DNA of 36,031 nucleotides from Cudoniella acicularis (GCA_013054445.1 JAAMPI010000479.1:1-36031), one strand, 5' to 3'. Numbered from the stretch's first letter, positions 9,815 to 20,900 are shown. The notes: generated by a model not told the origin, from the letters alone. Numbers and translations: made by a program.

Positions 9815-10527
9815 TCACCATTGTTCCTCCGACCAATCGCTATGCTGTGCCAAAAATGGCAGAAATTCCTTCACAAACTCTTTATTGGCCTCGGCTGCAG
9901 CAGAACCAGCAAACAACAACGGGCCAGGATGCTTCAGCAGAATAGTTCTTATATCTGCTATATCTTGAAGGAGTTTCTTCAACTCATCTCTCTTAGAGGC
10001 GCCAAAAGCTTTCATCGAGATAAGATCGTCCCGGGTCGCCCTCGGCATTTCTTCGGCCTTCAGCTCGTCCAGGATCCGAGTTTGGGGCTCAAATGCAGTT
10101 TTGGAGTTTTTGTTATTACGAATACATGACTTTGAAATTAGAGAACATACGACATTAATATCCAAGAAGTCAATAGCCGTTAAAATTTTGGTAGTAAGCG
10201 ATCGATAGGACACGCCATTTACGGCTTCGAGGTTGGTGGTGAATGCACGGTTTGCCCGGGGAAGTTCCAATTTCAGCTGCTTAGGTCGCAAGTTGCCCCC
10301 AAGGAATAAATCAACATCCTATAATACGATTAATTAATAAATAGAAAATTGTAGTATGGAGTTCTTTTGCAGACCTTTGTAGCCCGATAATAATGGGTCA
10401 ACTGGACTACTGCTAGTCCACCAACGACAGTAACACGCGAGTGCCTTGCTTCAGCTCCAAGTATCATCTTAGTGGTGGTCAAGACAGCTTTTGCGGCTTC
10501 TTGGAGTTCGTTTGTACGGAAAGACAT
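9815..10527 (-). CDS. nucleotidyltransferase-fold protein (GG...DVD type)
   Basis: Exon 1 is 10375-10527 and exon 2 is 9815-10318, with a 56-nt intron at 10319-10374 (weak donor GTCTGC, acceptor ATTATAG). The spliced frame is 657 nt (218 aa) and starts at ATG 10525-10527. Splicing brings together VVGGLAVVQL (residues 34-43), RATK (48-51) and DVDLFLGG (52-59). This is the GG...R.T.D.D core of nucleotidyltransferase-superfamily proteins, including the AbiEii-like group. The C-terminal half has a Lys/Asp-rich helix (TRDDLISMKAFGASKRDELK, then LQDIADIR), again usual for that group. A further 63-nt segment (10088-10150, GTATGT...TTTGAG) is divisible by three and could be an optional intron, giving 197 aa. 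The substrate is unknown. It lies beside a broken gene and an HNH pseudogene. Confidence 0.6.
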
Positions 10528-10731
10528 TTCAAGAATTTTAGATCGTCAATTTTCAGCAATAACGACAGTAATATGCAGGGCTCAGCGGCGGTCATCATGG
10601 TTTTTTATTCAGGGTAATGTTACGCTAATACATCAATTGCTCCTTCCCTCAGTCGATCAAGTCCGCTCTATGATCACCGACACGAGTCCCGTCACTGTCT
10701 CATCCACCTAAAATATAGTAATATGCTCTTT
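10528..10731. other. upstream region of the nucleotidyltransferase-like gene
   Basis: A short gap between two minus-strand genes. It should hold the promoter of the gene starting at 10527. No distinct motif is visible. Confidence 0.3.
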
Positions 10732-12205
10732 CTAAGTAGCTCTAATTCCTTGAACGTCATTCTCGTGTGTATCATTGCGTATTCTAGGACCTAAAGCTTC
10801 CTGGGCTTGCTGTATCATAGTCGTAAAGCCGGCACCTCCTTTAAGCACACGATCACAAAACTGCCTAAATGCCGGATGACCCAGTCGGTCTAACTTAACG
10901 AGATGTACCACATACACTAGTTCTGAAACCCAGGCACAAGTCGAAAAGGCATTAGACTCATTGCGTAGCGCAAGCAGAATCAATGCCTCAACATAACGGT
11001 GTAAAGTCGGTATTCTTACTCCCGAGATAGAATCTGGAAAACGACCTGTCCCCTGAAGCTCAGTACCAATAATGAGACTAGCATCGTTGGCAAAAATGAT
11101 ATTATTGCTTGCACCGTCTGTGAAATTGACACCTTGTTCCAAAACAGGCAGCTCCCAAAGCTTGTCTTCTATCGTATAGAGCTTCAACACACCGTAGTTC
11201 CTATATAAAGCTGACTCGGGGAGAATGTCTAGGTGGAAATGTGCATGTGGGTTATCGAATGATAGCCCTTGCAGTCTCGGGGCGTATTCAGCGGACAGCT
11301 TTTATCGCAACATAGTAGGAATCTTTTCGATTCGAGAGTTGTAACGGCTTTCTGGAGCTGGTTGCCTGCAACTACAAAACTAAGCTCCTAGATATCTGCA
11401 ATTAGTATTCTCTCATAAAGATCGAACGTTAAGAAACTTACTGAAATCACTGTAGGGACTGTATAGACAGCTTGGAGATTTGAACCCCAGAGGAGGTTTC
11501 CTACACCAGCTCCATTGAGCAAGGTGCAACCGCTCCACATTGTTGCTGTAAACTGAGATCTTGATTGACGAGCTGGATCTGAGGGCGTAATATACTTTTC
11601 GTATAACAGCTTCTTGAAATCGAGGTGTAAGGCAACATTTTTTCAGCTCGTCGTTTTGATCCAGTCTAAGTCTAGAGTTAGATACCGCTAAAGGATTGCA
11701 GAACCAGCGAATTACCTGCATTCTCCTGATCGCGTTTGCACAAGTTCTGAGCTGTTGTATTCCACATCGTCTAAGCTGCTGATAAGTCATTGACTTGATC
11801 CCAGATGAGCACATCGTCGGGATTGTCGGCGAGCGCTGTATTCAAGAGAGGTTTGATACGGTCGAGGTCAAGGTCATCAGAAGTGATAGCTGAATTCAGT
11901 CTTGGCAGTTCGCTGAAGAGGGTTCTTCCACTGCTAGAACGGAGCAGACGAGCGGCCGGGATGATCTGCAGTGTCGAGAGAAGGACAAGGGCGATGTTTT
12001 GGAACTCTGCAAAATGGTCAGAAGTGATGTTCTTGAGATTGGAGAGACGGGACTGGACCACCAGAAAACGGGGGGTTTTAGATTTCGAGTTCAAGAATAT
12101 GGGCACAAAATGACGAAGAGTATCTGTCACGTAGGCGGCCAATGGGTACGCGGTGGTGCCCGGGTAGAGCGGTGCGTGGTCTGGAGAGCAGAGGGTGCGC
12201 GGTTA
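10732..12205 (-). pseudogene. broken gene of unknown family, coding similarity spread over three frames
   Basis: Several long protein-like stretches on the minus strand follow one another but change frame. About 12200-11790 reads LAAYVTDTLRHFVPIF...DDVLIWDQV with no ATG start and a TAA upstream. A second frame, about 11780-11440, reads LDDVEYNSSELVQTRSGECR, then RLRLDQNDELK across a 44-nt intron (11677-11720, GTAATT, TCTAAC, TCTAG), then VALHLDFKKLLYEKY and GVGNLLWGSNLQAVYTVP. The DELK-to-VALH step needs one A fewer in the A6 run (11638-11643). The last part, about 11300-10732, reads from EYAPRLQGLSFDN to DPVQG-like GIRAT and stops at 10732; a TAA near 11300 precedes it. I recognise no family. 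One gene with several lesions and possibly two neighbouring remnants are both possible. Confidence 0.5.
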
Positions 12206-12590
12206 GCCGAGAACTAGTTAGCAGACCCCTAAAATCAGCGGCTAAACCCCCCCTGAAAACAGTTGCTCGTTAACCGTTACACTGTATAATAGAGTAAAGA
12301 TTAGAACTGCCAGTAGAATTCCTATTTCTCCCGCTGAAAACCACAATTGGAGTACCCTTCAAGGTCTTTCCGAAATGTTACATTTTACTACTCTAGAAAA
12401 ACTATTGAACCTGAAATATCTTTTCCATCACAAACGCCATCACTAATTTTTGCTATATATGTCAAACATCTCCCTGGTACCTAACTCACAAATGATCTCA
12501 AGCAACTAGAAGTAATGGCCATTGAAAAAATTCCGATTCCTACGCAAAACTTTGAACATCAAAATACATAGAATCTTCGCCAAACCAACC
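12206..12590. other. intergenic, AT-rich
   Basis: AT-rich DNA between the broken gene and the tail of the hidden minus-strand gene. I see nothing specific in it. Confidence 0.35.
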
Positions 12591-12731
12591 CTAATCTTCC
12601 TCCTCCATTGTAGAATCACCATCCTCTTCCGCCACCCTCTTCGTTTTCTCCTGGTTCTCTGATTTTTCCACATCGCTCTTTGCTTCATCGAAACAACAAA
12701 TCTTTCCTCATAAACAGCGCGAATCATCTTT

Positions 12732-13296
12732 CTAGTCCTCCATTTGAACGTCCCTGGTGAGAAATAATAAACAACACCGCATTGAAAACCTTATCGCTAT
12801 CCTTTTACTCGTCTACAAATTCCCCAAGCAGTATCAGATACATCAACTTGAAAGCTGTGTCACGAGCCTTAAGACTTATTACCCTTGATTTTGTGCCTAT
12901 GTTTGTATTTGCGCTCGTAATCGCTCTTTCCCTCTTTCGGATCAAGGAATATCTCGTTGATTGTCTGTTGAGGATGTTGACGCGGAGAAAAGAGTATGTC
13001 TCGCACAGGATGCGGTGTTGAGTAAGGTCTGCCGAGGGGGGACGGAAGCATTGCCAGTAGCCTGATTCGATGCCTTTGAGGGCTACCTCAAAAAGGGGGA
13101 TGGCGTTGTGAATTAATCCTGTTGATTGTGGGTTGGTCTTTGCTTAAAAGTTAGCGAAGAATGAGAGGCAGGGTATTTTGGATGTGTTGATATTGTATTG
13201 CATTCCTCCGATTTTCTAGGCTGTTACCTGCAAAGAAGGTTATGACAAGTTAGTTTGTTTGAGCTTTAGACTGGGAAGCCTACGAACCTGGAACAT
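12732..13296 (-). CDS. hidden small minus-strand gene of unknown function, possibly decayed
   Basis: Proposed exons are 13288-13296 (MFQ), 12809-13137 and 12732-12753 (360 nt, 119 aa). Intron 1 (13138-13287, 150 nt) has donor GTTCGT, two internal TAAC-type branch strings and acceptor CAAAG. Intron 2 (12754-12808, 55 nt) has GTAAAA and CACCAG. The main exon reads as a continuous compact protein: IPLFEVALKGIESGYWQCF, QHRILCETYSFLRVNILNR, ARDTAFKLMYLILLGEFVDE. It lacks an internal ATG start, which hides it. After the TAG at 12732-12734 the same frame continues to 12591 as an acidic tail (ending GDSTMEEED), interrupted only by a TGA. Either there is a further exon or the gene is decayed. A G6 run at 13036-13041 is a possible alternative frame switch, because another frame from there is also open (HPVRDILFSPRQHPQQ). 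No family is recognised. Confidence 0.42.
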
Positions 13297-13822
13297 TTTG
13301 AACGAAGAATAAATGTTTCCTGAAAGTTTAGTTTTTAATGAAGGTGTATGTGACTGAAACTTTCTAAACACAGCACAGAGGTTGAAATGGGGGTGTTGAG
13401 AAAAGACAAACGGATGAAATCAAGCAAGCATAATTAGAATGTCCCATCTTGTGTAACAAAGAAACACCTAGTTCGCTATATCAGATTTAACAGATGAATT
13501 TGTTGTCGACTAAGGTTAAAAATCCTTTTAATTAGACAATGGTCTTATTTCCCATAATCTTGAAAATAATCAAAAGAGGAAACAAGACTCGATAATTAAT
13601 CTTGTATTACTGTTCTTCTTCATACCAACACAAAAATCCAACCCCTAAAATTACACCTTCCTTCTCATTTCCATTAGATCCTCAAGATCCTCAAGATCAT
13701 AAAGATATCTGATTTTCAGTAGCATATTCATGGCCCACCGTGTTTATGTCCCGTTCACATAGTCAAGCAAAAAGTAACTGATAGGTATGCACAAGCAAGA
13801 GGTACGAAAGACTTCTCGCCTT
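13297..13822. other. intergenic
   Basis: AT-rich gap between two minus-strand genes: the upstream region of the hidden gene and the 3' region of the EXPERA gene. A small imperfect repeat, ATCCTCAAG, occurs in tandem at about 13678-13695. Nothing else is visible. Confidence 0.35.
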
Positions 13823-14648
13823 TTACTCTGTCTTGATGAGAGATGTATCATCAGAAGATGGAAACGCTCCTCCAGCAGCAATAGTCAGCCCTTGTATGAT
13901 TTCACTTCCTGCCACATAGCAAATGTATGTTGGTAGAGCAATCCAAGCACCACTGCAACCATTAGACGGATCTTTAAGGCCCGACGAAGAACTTACTTAG
14001 GAATGATCCACAGCAATACAAGGTCCATGAATTTATTGTGGCCAATGTTCTCAAACCCGGAGAAGTACTCGTTCAACCCTAAATGGTCAGACATGGCATT
14101 GCGAGACCTTCAATCAACTCACAATAGAGAATAGTCTTGCTCAGCGTCATCAACGCAGCACTGAAACCCACCAGTACAGCTAAAGCACCCTTCGAGCCAT
14201 CCACATATCGTTGCTGACCCAAGAATCCAACAACTGAAGGCTTCGGTGTCCCTCTTCCACGAGCAGCTGCTGGCCTCCCATGCGCAAATAAAATGTACAG
14301 GTAATAAAAGTACATCAGCGATTCGATAATATTCAAGGCTCCTTGTGCGCCTGTAAACCCATTCGTCTCATTGAACGCCTTCCAGCCGTATATGTAGTCC
14401 ACCTTTCCATACAGCTCGTAAGGTGCCCAGATCGGCCAATGCAGTGAACCTCCTGGCATGCTATATGGTCGAAGCATAACATATCCTGTATCCCATGCGA
14501 CGAGAGGGAGTGAAATGAATAGCCATAGTATCGTTACATTCGAAGGCGTGTGAGCCCATTTGGCTTTGCGCGAGCGCGAGGGAGTCGATTTCGTGGGTGT
14601 GAGGTCTGGCTCGGGGAAGTCTTGGGGGTGTCCGCGTGTAGATACCAT
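13823..14648 (-). CDS. EXPERA-domain membrane protein (EBP/TMEM97-like)
   Basis: Three exons: 14123-14648, 13997-14078 and 13823-13952 (738 nt, 245 aa). Both introns are 44 nt (14079-14122, GTGAGT...TTTAG; 13953-13996, GTAAGT...TTGCAG). After a basic N-terminus come about four membrane segments. Signature strings are WDTGYVMLRPYSMPGG (52-67), HWPIWAPYELYGKVDYIYGW (70-89), AQGALNIIESLMYFYYLY (101-118), TILYW and IPNGAWIALPTYI near the end. This matches the four-helix EXPERA fold of emopamil-binding sterol isomerase, TMEM97/sigma-2 and TM6SF proteins, which act in the ER on sterol or related lipids. The fungal member's substrate is not known to me. The acidic residues in WDTGY and NIIES are the likely pocket residues. 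It is divergent from the FIT gene with a 299-bp gap. Confidence 0.85.
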
Positions 14649-14947
14649 TTTGATCGTGATGATTTATCAATCAGGGGAATGCGATACTTTTGGCTTCGTG
14701 AAGCACACTCTGGCCAGCATTTCAAGGTGGCTGTGGGTGAAACACGCACATGTTCAAAAGAGAAGGTGCAAAAGGCCCGGGAAGTCGTTCAACGTCATCG
14801 GCGGCGCACCTGCTAATTTCTTGCCTCCCAACACATCAACACCAGCAACCTGGCTTCCACGACACTCTGTTGCCTGCGCATTCTGACTCAATTGCACAAA
14901 GGTCACGAGGCTTACAAAGAGGAATCCGAATGTTATAACCTCCGCAA
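14649..14947. promoter_or_regulatory. shared divergent promoter of the EXPERA and FIT genes
   Basis: A 299-bp gap separates two start codons pointing away from each other. A bZIP/CRE-type half site, ACGTCA, lies at 14792-14797, roughly central. There is no clear TATA box on either side. Both genes encode ER lipid proteins, so co-regulation is a reasonable inference. Confidence 0.5.
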
Positions 14948-16034
14948 ATGGAATCGGCATCCGCGACTCCGCGACGCTCAAAGAGACTCTCTGAAAAGCA
15001 GTCTTCTCCTCAATCTACTCCCTCAAGCCCCAACAAAGCGAATAGAATTCCCTCCAGAACCACGATGACAACGCGAAGACCCCCTTTTCTACCTACGAAC
15101 CTCGAGGCAGTCCTCCTCTCCATCTACCCCGGGATCCTCGTCCTCGGCTCCCTTTTCGCCCTTCTCGATCCAAATGCTCGAGCAGCTCCTTATAATACCG
15201 TCACGCAATCCCACTATGCAGAAACAGCGCCCTCATATTTTGCAAAGAAGAACAACGTCTTTAATATTTTCTTTGTGAAGCAGGGTTGGGCATGGGTTAC
15301 ATTCAGCTACATTTTCTTCCTCTTCACGCATCCGTCGACAGGGACACCGTTCTCCCCTACAATTACTACTCGACGACTAAAGGGAGTTCTGAGATGGGGG
15401 ATAGTTACGGTATGGTGGATATTTGTTACGCAGTGGTTTTTTGGACCTCCTATAATCGATCGGGGTTTCCTGCTCACAGGAGGACAATGTGAGCTCGTGT
15501 GGGAGGCAGAAGCAGGGAATGTGGAGATGGATGATACGAGACAGTTTGTCACTAGTGTGGCGTGTAAAGCAGTTGGTAGGAAATGGAAGGGAGGACACGA
15601 CATTTCTGGGCATGTCTTCCTGTTGGTTCTAGGAAGCATGTTCCTTTTTGAGGAGGTTTTACATGTCGTTTTGCGATCTGCAACGGCGAAGGAGGAGAGA
15701 ACAATTTATATGCAAGATGGGGCGATTAAGAGTGCAGGAGTGGAAGCGCAGGTGGAGGGTAATTCCACAACGGAAACAGCTGGGCAATTAACTCTAGGGT
15801 CTAAGGTTGTTTTGGGAGTAGGTGCTTTGATGTGTTATATGCTCTTAATGACTGCGGCATATTTCCATACGTGGTTTGAAAAGGTAAGTTGTAAATCCCA
15901 TTTTTAGGAATTGAAGCTAATATTCGAAACAGTTGACAGGACTTTTGGTGGCATTAAGCGGCGTTTTCATTGTATATTTTCTGCCCAGAATTGTACCGAC
16001 ACTTAGGGGCATAATAGGCATGCCAGGGGTATAG
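14948..16034 (+). CDS. FIT/Scs3-family ER lipid-droplet protein
   Basis: Two exons, 14948-15883 and 15933-16034 (1038 nt, 345 aa), with a 49-nt intron (GTAAGT...GAAACAG). The N-terminal 45 residues are Ser/Pro/Arg-rich and cytosolic. Six or so membrane segments follow. The diagnostic motifs of fat-storage-inducing transmembrane proteins are present: FFGPPIIDRGFLLTGGQC (164-181), then WKGGHDISGHVFLL (213-226), with His217 and His222 as the conserved histidines. Known relatives are human FIT2 and yeast Scs3/Yft2, ER acyl-CoA diphosphatases needed for lipid-droplet budding and phospholipid balance. Exon 2 supplies the last membrane helix (LTGLLVALSGVFIVYFLPRI) and a short tail. Length is close to other fungal members. 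The start is the first ATG after stops in this frame. Confidence 0.9.
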
Positions 16035-16798
16035 GAGAGCATGGTTACGATGTATGAATATAAACGGACGATACGTAATGTGTAAGACTTTCGCCTCTTG
16101 AGCAAGGCTTTGATCAAGTGTACGGGTAGCCGGCCAAAGCTACAACTTTGACAAGATCCTTTTTGTTTTTTTCTTAAGAGAAAACCTCCGGTACTCTTGC
16201 ACTGTTTTCTTTGCTCCTTTGGTTTCATTGGACTAGTTGGGTATTCTTTTGACTTGGTAATTTATTTATTATTTTCAAGTCTTCTCGTGCGCTTCCGCGG
16301 CATAGAGCGCCTAACGATTCCATTTAATCTGCGACTTAGTTGCTTGGTCGCCGAGGCGCATGAGTTGGTTATTACGTCTACTGTTTCAATTGGGATTATT
16401 CACTGTCAAACGACTCTGAGCTTCCTTCCAGGCTAACAGACAACAACATAAAAGTATACGGTAAGTCAAGACCTTGCTTGCTAAGAAATAATCTTTTAAA
16501 AACAGCGAGTTGGCAAGTTTGATTCTCTGAAACTGAGTCGACAACTTGCTCTTGAGCTTCCAGAGATCAGAGGAAGAGAACAAAGAAAGAAGGAGAGGGA
16601 GCTGCTGGGGACGGAACAGGAGGAGTGACTTTTTTTAAGGGGAAAGGAGCGAAGCCACGCTCGCACTGGTGTACTACAGCTTTTAGTAGAGCGTTAGATT
16701 CGTTTGGTTGTTTTCCCGAACTTTGTTGAAGTATTCAGCCGAATTTATTTATTGACAACACGAGTTGTGCTTACTCTCTCTACACCCGGATCTCTATA
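16035..16798. other. intergenic
   Basis: AT-rich DNA downstream of the FIT gene. It holds short frames on both strands without domains. I see no repeat or RNA gene. Confidence 0.35.
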
Positions 16799-17331
16799 TG
16801 TCCACTAAGCAAAACTCAACCAATACAGCGGATTTCTCTGGTCTTTTGACTCCTGCACTTTCACCTTCACGGCGATTTTCTTGTGAGATGCTCTTGCCTG
16901 TTCCAGGTATCTTCAACCCGCTTGTGCTTATTTTTCTGTTTTTCTGTTCTTCTGGTCGAAAGGCAGGGAGAATTTATACCTGCATGCTTAGAAGCCTTGA
17001 AGTCGAGTGGAGAGATCATATCACGCACTCTTAAGGTAAATTCACTTCTGTGTTATCAAGCGTTCTTTTTCTTCGAGTAAATAGTGGGGTAAAAGGCTAG
17101 CCCAAATTCCTACTTGCGATCTATAAAGGCCTTTTATTTTCAGATTAAGTTTCTTCTAAATTTCAAGAATACTCCTAGGGATCATGCAGGAAAATTCCAT
17201 GAGCTCAGGAGATGCTTGGAGAACTATATTGAAAAATCCTCGGGAATTTCGTTAAGAAGTACCTGAATATCAGAAAGAACCAGTCAGCTAAGAAGCAAGG
17301 TAAGTTATAAGTCCAGCGTGTTGTTTATTTG
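16799..17331 (+). pseudogene. possible decayed gene with intron-like signals
   Basis: Protein-like stretches follow one another on the plus strand. From ATG 16799 the frame reads MSTKQNSTNTADFSGLL and LTPALSPSRRFSCEMLL. A second piece reads ERQGEFIPACLEALKSS and GEIISRTLK up to GTAAATT near 17035. After a possible acceptor TTTTCAG (about 17143) a third reads IKFLLNFKNTPRDHAGKFHE and RRCLENYIEKSSG, ending at a TGA near 17264. The first two pieces do not join in phase with the available splice sites, and the last frame is closed early, so the gene would be decayed. Other frames here are also fairly open, so this may be chance. Confidence 0.25.
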
Positions 17332-17925
17332 AAATTCTTTCCAATTTTTGATAAACAAGCTTCTTTTTAGAAGTAGAGGCTGGTATAACTTCCAAAGAGA
17401 AAGAAGCCAGCGGTGTGGTGCTGTAAATCTACTCCAGAACTTCTAGCAAGCCCTATGATGCTAGACAATGGGATAGACATTAGACATTGACTTCCCCAAT
17501 TGTCCCAGTCCCACAGGCTCTCTTCGGCACCCTAAGGCTAGAATATTGATGATTACTATCATAAGCCAAGGAGGATTTACACCCACCTACCCAAAAGCCT
17601 TGGGGGCAGGAAGAGAGATTATGCATATATACAGTGAATGCTTTTGAAAACAATTCACTTTCAAGTTTTTTCCACACCAAACCAAGAGTAAGGCAGATTA
17701 AAAAGGAGCATGGCAAACCTCTTCTGGTCTCAAATTACACCGGCAAGGATCTAGCATGGGTGGTTGACGAGCTGCACTTGCCGTGAGAACCAGGGCTGTA
17801 GAGCTAACAGAGGGGCTTGAATGAATATGCCACTCGAGTAGGAAATCTCCGGAAGTCCGGACAGCTGTTTTTTTTTTGAACTCTTTGGAAATTTTCGGCA
17901 ACTGTGTGTCTTTCTTGACAGCACT
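17332..17925. other. intergenic, possible Cys-rich minus-strand fragments
   Basis: Minus-strand frames contain Cys clusters (PCRCNLRPEEVCHAPF near 17700-17750 and SCPQGFWVGGCKSS near 17570-17610). They could be exons of a small secreted protein, but I could not join them by a convincing intron or find a signal peptide. Confidence 0.2.
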
Positions 17926-17962
17926 AATTGCGAAGTTTGAATTGCGAAGTTTGAATTGCGAA
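17926..17962. repeat. 14-bp tandem repeat, about 2.6 copies
   Basis: The unit AATTGCGAAGTTTG is repeated exactly at 17926-17939 and 17940-17953, followed by a partial third copy (AATTGCGAA). It lies in gene-poor DNA. Confidence 0.85.
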
Positions 17963-20900
17963 CTACTATGGTGCGTATGATATTCCTCACTGCGACTTTC
18001 CGGAGCTCAAATGCTACACGGTATCACCTTCTCCTCTTCCTGATTCCCTTTCTTGTATTAATTGATGGGTTGACTAAGAAAAACTATATGGTGGAAGCTT
18101 GTCTTTTAGCGTAAGCATATTGTTTTTCAAGGTTTCTAAGGAGGCTATGTTTTTATAAAAATCCTTCAAAGCCTCAGTAGATTGAAAAGAAGAAAAGCGC
18201 CACGTCATTGACAGCGAGTGAATTAAAGAACGTCGTGCACGAGAATCCTCTTGCGAATCTCTAGGTATAAATTTAGGCTTTCTTGTAACAGTAAGGATCA
18301 ACACTCCTGCATTGACCGTCTAAGACTTGGTCAGGAGTCACCTAGCTCCTGGAAGCAAGTGCTGTTTGAGAGAAACAAACTTGTCCGAAGGGAAGATCAT
18401 ATAATATATTTTATCTTCTAGCCTTGCTTGTTCTCAAGGTCTCTACAATACTATATATCTGAGTATTAAATCCTTACTCGACAAATCAAGTTTCAACAAC
18501 AGTGTATATTATGAACAATATTTCAACCGACCAAATATACTGACAGCAGAGACTGTGGGGGAAACTTCGGATTCTGGTATATTTGTGTTCTCGCTTGACT
18601 AAGCTCAATGCCATATATTCACTTACAACACTTCAAAGAATAATCACTGCGTTATTGTGAGACATCATTAAAAACTTCTGGATATATAATAATCTCTCTG
18701 TTCGTTTTTTCAGACTCATTTGTATTGTTTTGAATTAGTAGTTGTTTAATAATTTTTAAGTGTTTGATATGATATAGCAGGCAAGTGGTCAAGCGAAAAT
18801 GCACACTTGCAAAGCCGACACAATACCCTTATGAAACTTCAAGTAAATCACTTAATGCTTCATTTTATTGTGTGGGCACCTATCAGGAAAGTTGCGAATT
18901 ATGGAAAATAATTACAAAGGTGAAGGTTGAATTTAACTTTCCGGGACCCGAGACCGCCAGGTCATCACGAAAGTCCTTGATTTGGGCTGCATTTCCTTAT
19001 GGCTAAGTCACACCAGTCAAGATATTCCGCTTATAGAAGGGCCATTCCCTGACTGCAAACATATGGAAGATGAAAGTTTACTGCAAGCGTGGAAAAAAAA
19101 AGGTTGAACCCATGAAATCATGACTTGAATGAGCATCCGACGTTACTTGTTGAAGTCTGCAGACTATATACAGGGTATTTTCAGATGTATTGATAGATTT
19201 TCTGCAAAGTATTGAGCCAGATCCTTTGTTATTTTCGTAGTAGTATTCTCAGCCGTGGATTATCAACTCGAAAGAAGGCGGTGATTTTAACGTTAATCAG
19301 AAAGTGACTGCTCTTGAAAGGACTACGTTGCTCGCATTAGGGTTATAGATATCATGAGCTCTCTTGACAAAGGGCAAATTCAAGGGGAAAGGAATGTGGT
19401 ATTGACAGGTGAAGTGAATGAGAAGAGATTGGTTACAAAAAACTGCAAAATTCAAAAAATACAAGCACAGAGGGAAAATGTGGAAGTGACTGCATATAAT
19501 TGGTAGAAGAGAGTCTGAAAACCCTGAAGAAGCCTCCATTTGTATAAGTAGTATCATAGTATGATACTTCAGTCTATGCAGTAATGAGGATTTCCGAAAT
19601 TCAGTTCTCTTTGGTGCTGCTGAAGACATCACACTAGCAAGTTTTTTTTTTTTTTTGAAACCAAGCAGCTTCCACAAATCCAAGGCAGAAGATGGACTAT
19701 CTGTTCATGTGGTCAATAACGCAAGTCTTGAAAGAAGGCTGCATCCTAGAACGACCCCGAATGAGGAGGTGGAACTGAATTCTTTACGCACCCCTGTATC
19801 CTGAGATTCTCACTGCGTGAAGAGTTCGGAATATTCAAACTCGAACAGCAAAGATTAAACGAACTAATATGACGAAAGTGTGAATTCCCAATCAGGATTT
19901 CATTTGCGGAACCTCGGAACAAAATGATACTTAGCCCGCGAGAAGGAGCGAAGCGCGTTTGGCTAGGAGCGATTTCCTTTTTGGAAAGACGCGATGGCAA
20001 TACAAATTCCGCTTGATGTGCCCAAAATTTTTCTCCTGGCGCCCAACTTCTTTGCCCATCTCCAATTTCGCGTTCCTTTGAGCGCGACCCTTCTTCAAAT
20101 TCATCACGATCATTGCAATAAGAAATTATCGTCGCCACATTTCGCTAGGCAACAGAAGAAACACCTGGTCTGTGGAGGACCTTCATGCCATCTGCATCGA
20201 TCCGTCGCAACAAAGACGCCATACGCATCATCTAACCAGATCCACGTGGGTGTTATCAGGCCCAGGGAGTCTCCGAGGGCGCGTATCTGATCCGGATAGT
20301 TGACACACTTCGCCGAACTATGGGTAGAGCAAATAAAAGTCGGTCCGCGTCATGGTTCTTGGTATGCGTTTCAGGCTGATTGAGATCATCAAGAAACTGC
20401 GCACATGAGGAGATAACAACAGCGGGGCTTTTCCCAAACTTGGAAAATGAGGCTGACTATGGCTTGATCATCTCAGGTGCCTTGAGCTGAACCAGAGACA
20501 TCACCATTGAGGTGGTGTAGAAATCTGCAACATTGCGGTCTCTAGCGATCATGTTCTAGTCAAAGAGTTTCTATAAGTCTTAGTCTTTGAATATTCGGAT
20601 CTGATAGAAGAGTAAGACACTTCAATCTTGCAGGGAGAGACATGTTCCAGCGGCAAGAGCCAATGTCACTGAGATACTTCGACCAGGTCAATTTCAGGAG
20701 GAACATCTGACCTCTTCAAAAATTTCCTCGAGCACTTGAACGACTCATTTCAATATTGCTGGCGCCCGAAAACAAGAGAAGAGGAGAGAAGAGATAAGGG
20801 GGAGAAGCTTCTGAAACATTCGGATTCTAGTCGGAGGATCGCATCCCAGATGCCTCGGATCAGTTGATCTTGAGAGAAACCAAATCTTCCACCCAAAATA

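Noticed and set aside
11805..12113. 102-codon plus-strand frame opposite the broken gene
   Set aside because: Ser/Arg-rich composition typical of an antisense shadow; the minus-strand reading is smoother.
19746..20138. 130-codon minus-strand frame
   Set aside because: No domain, no splice pattern and mixed composition; left as unexplained.
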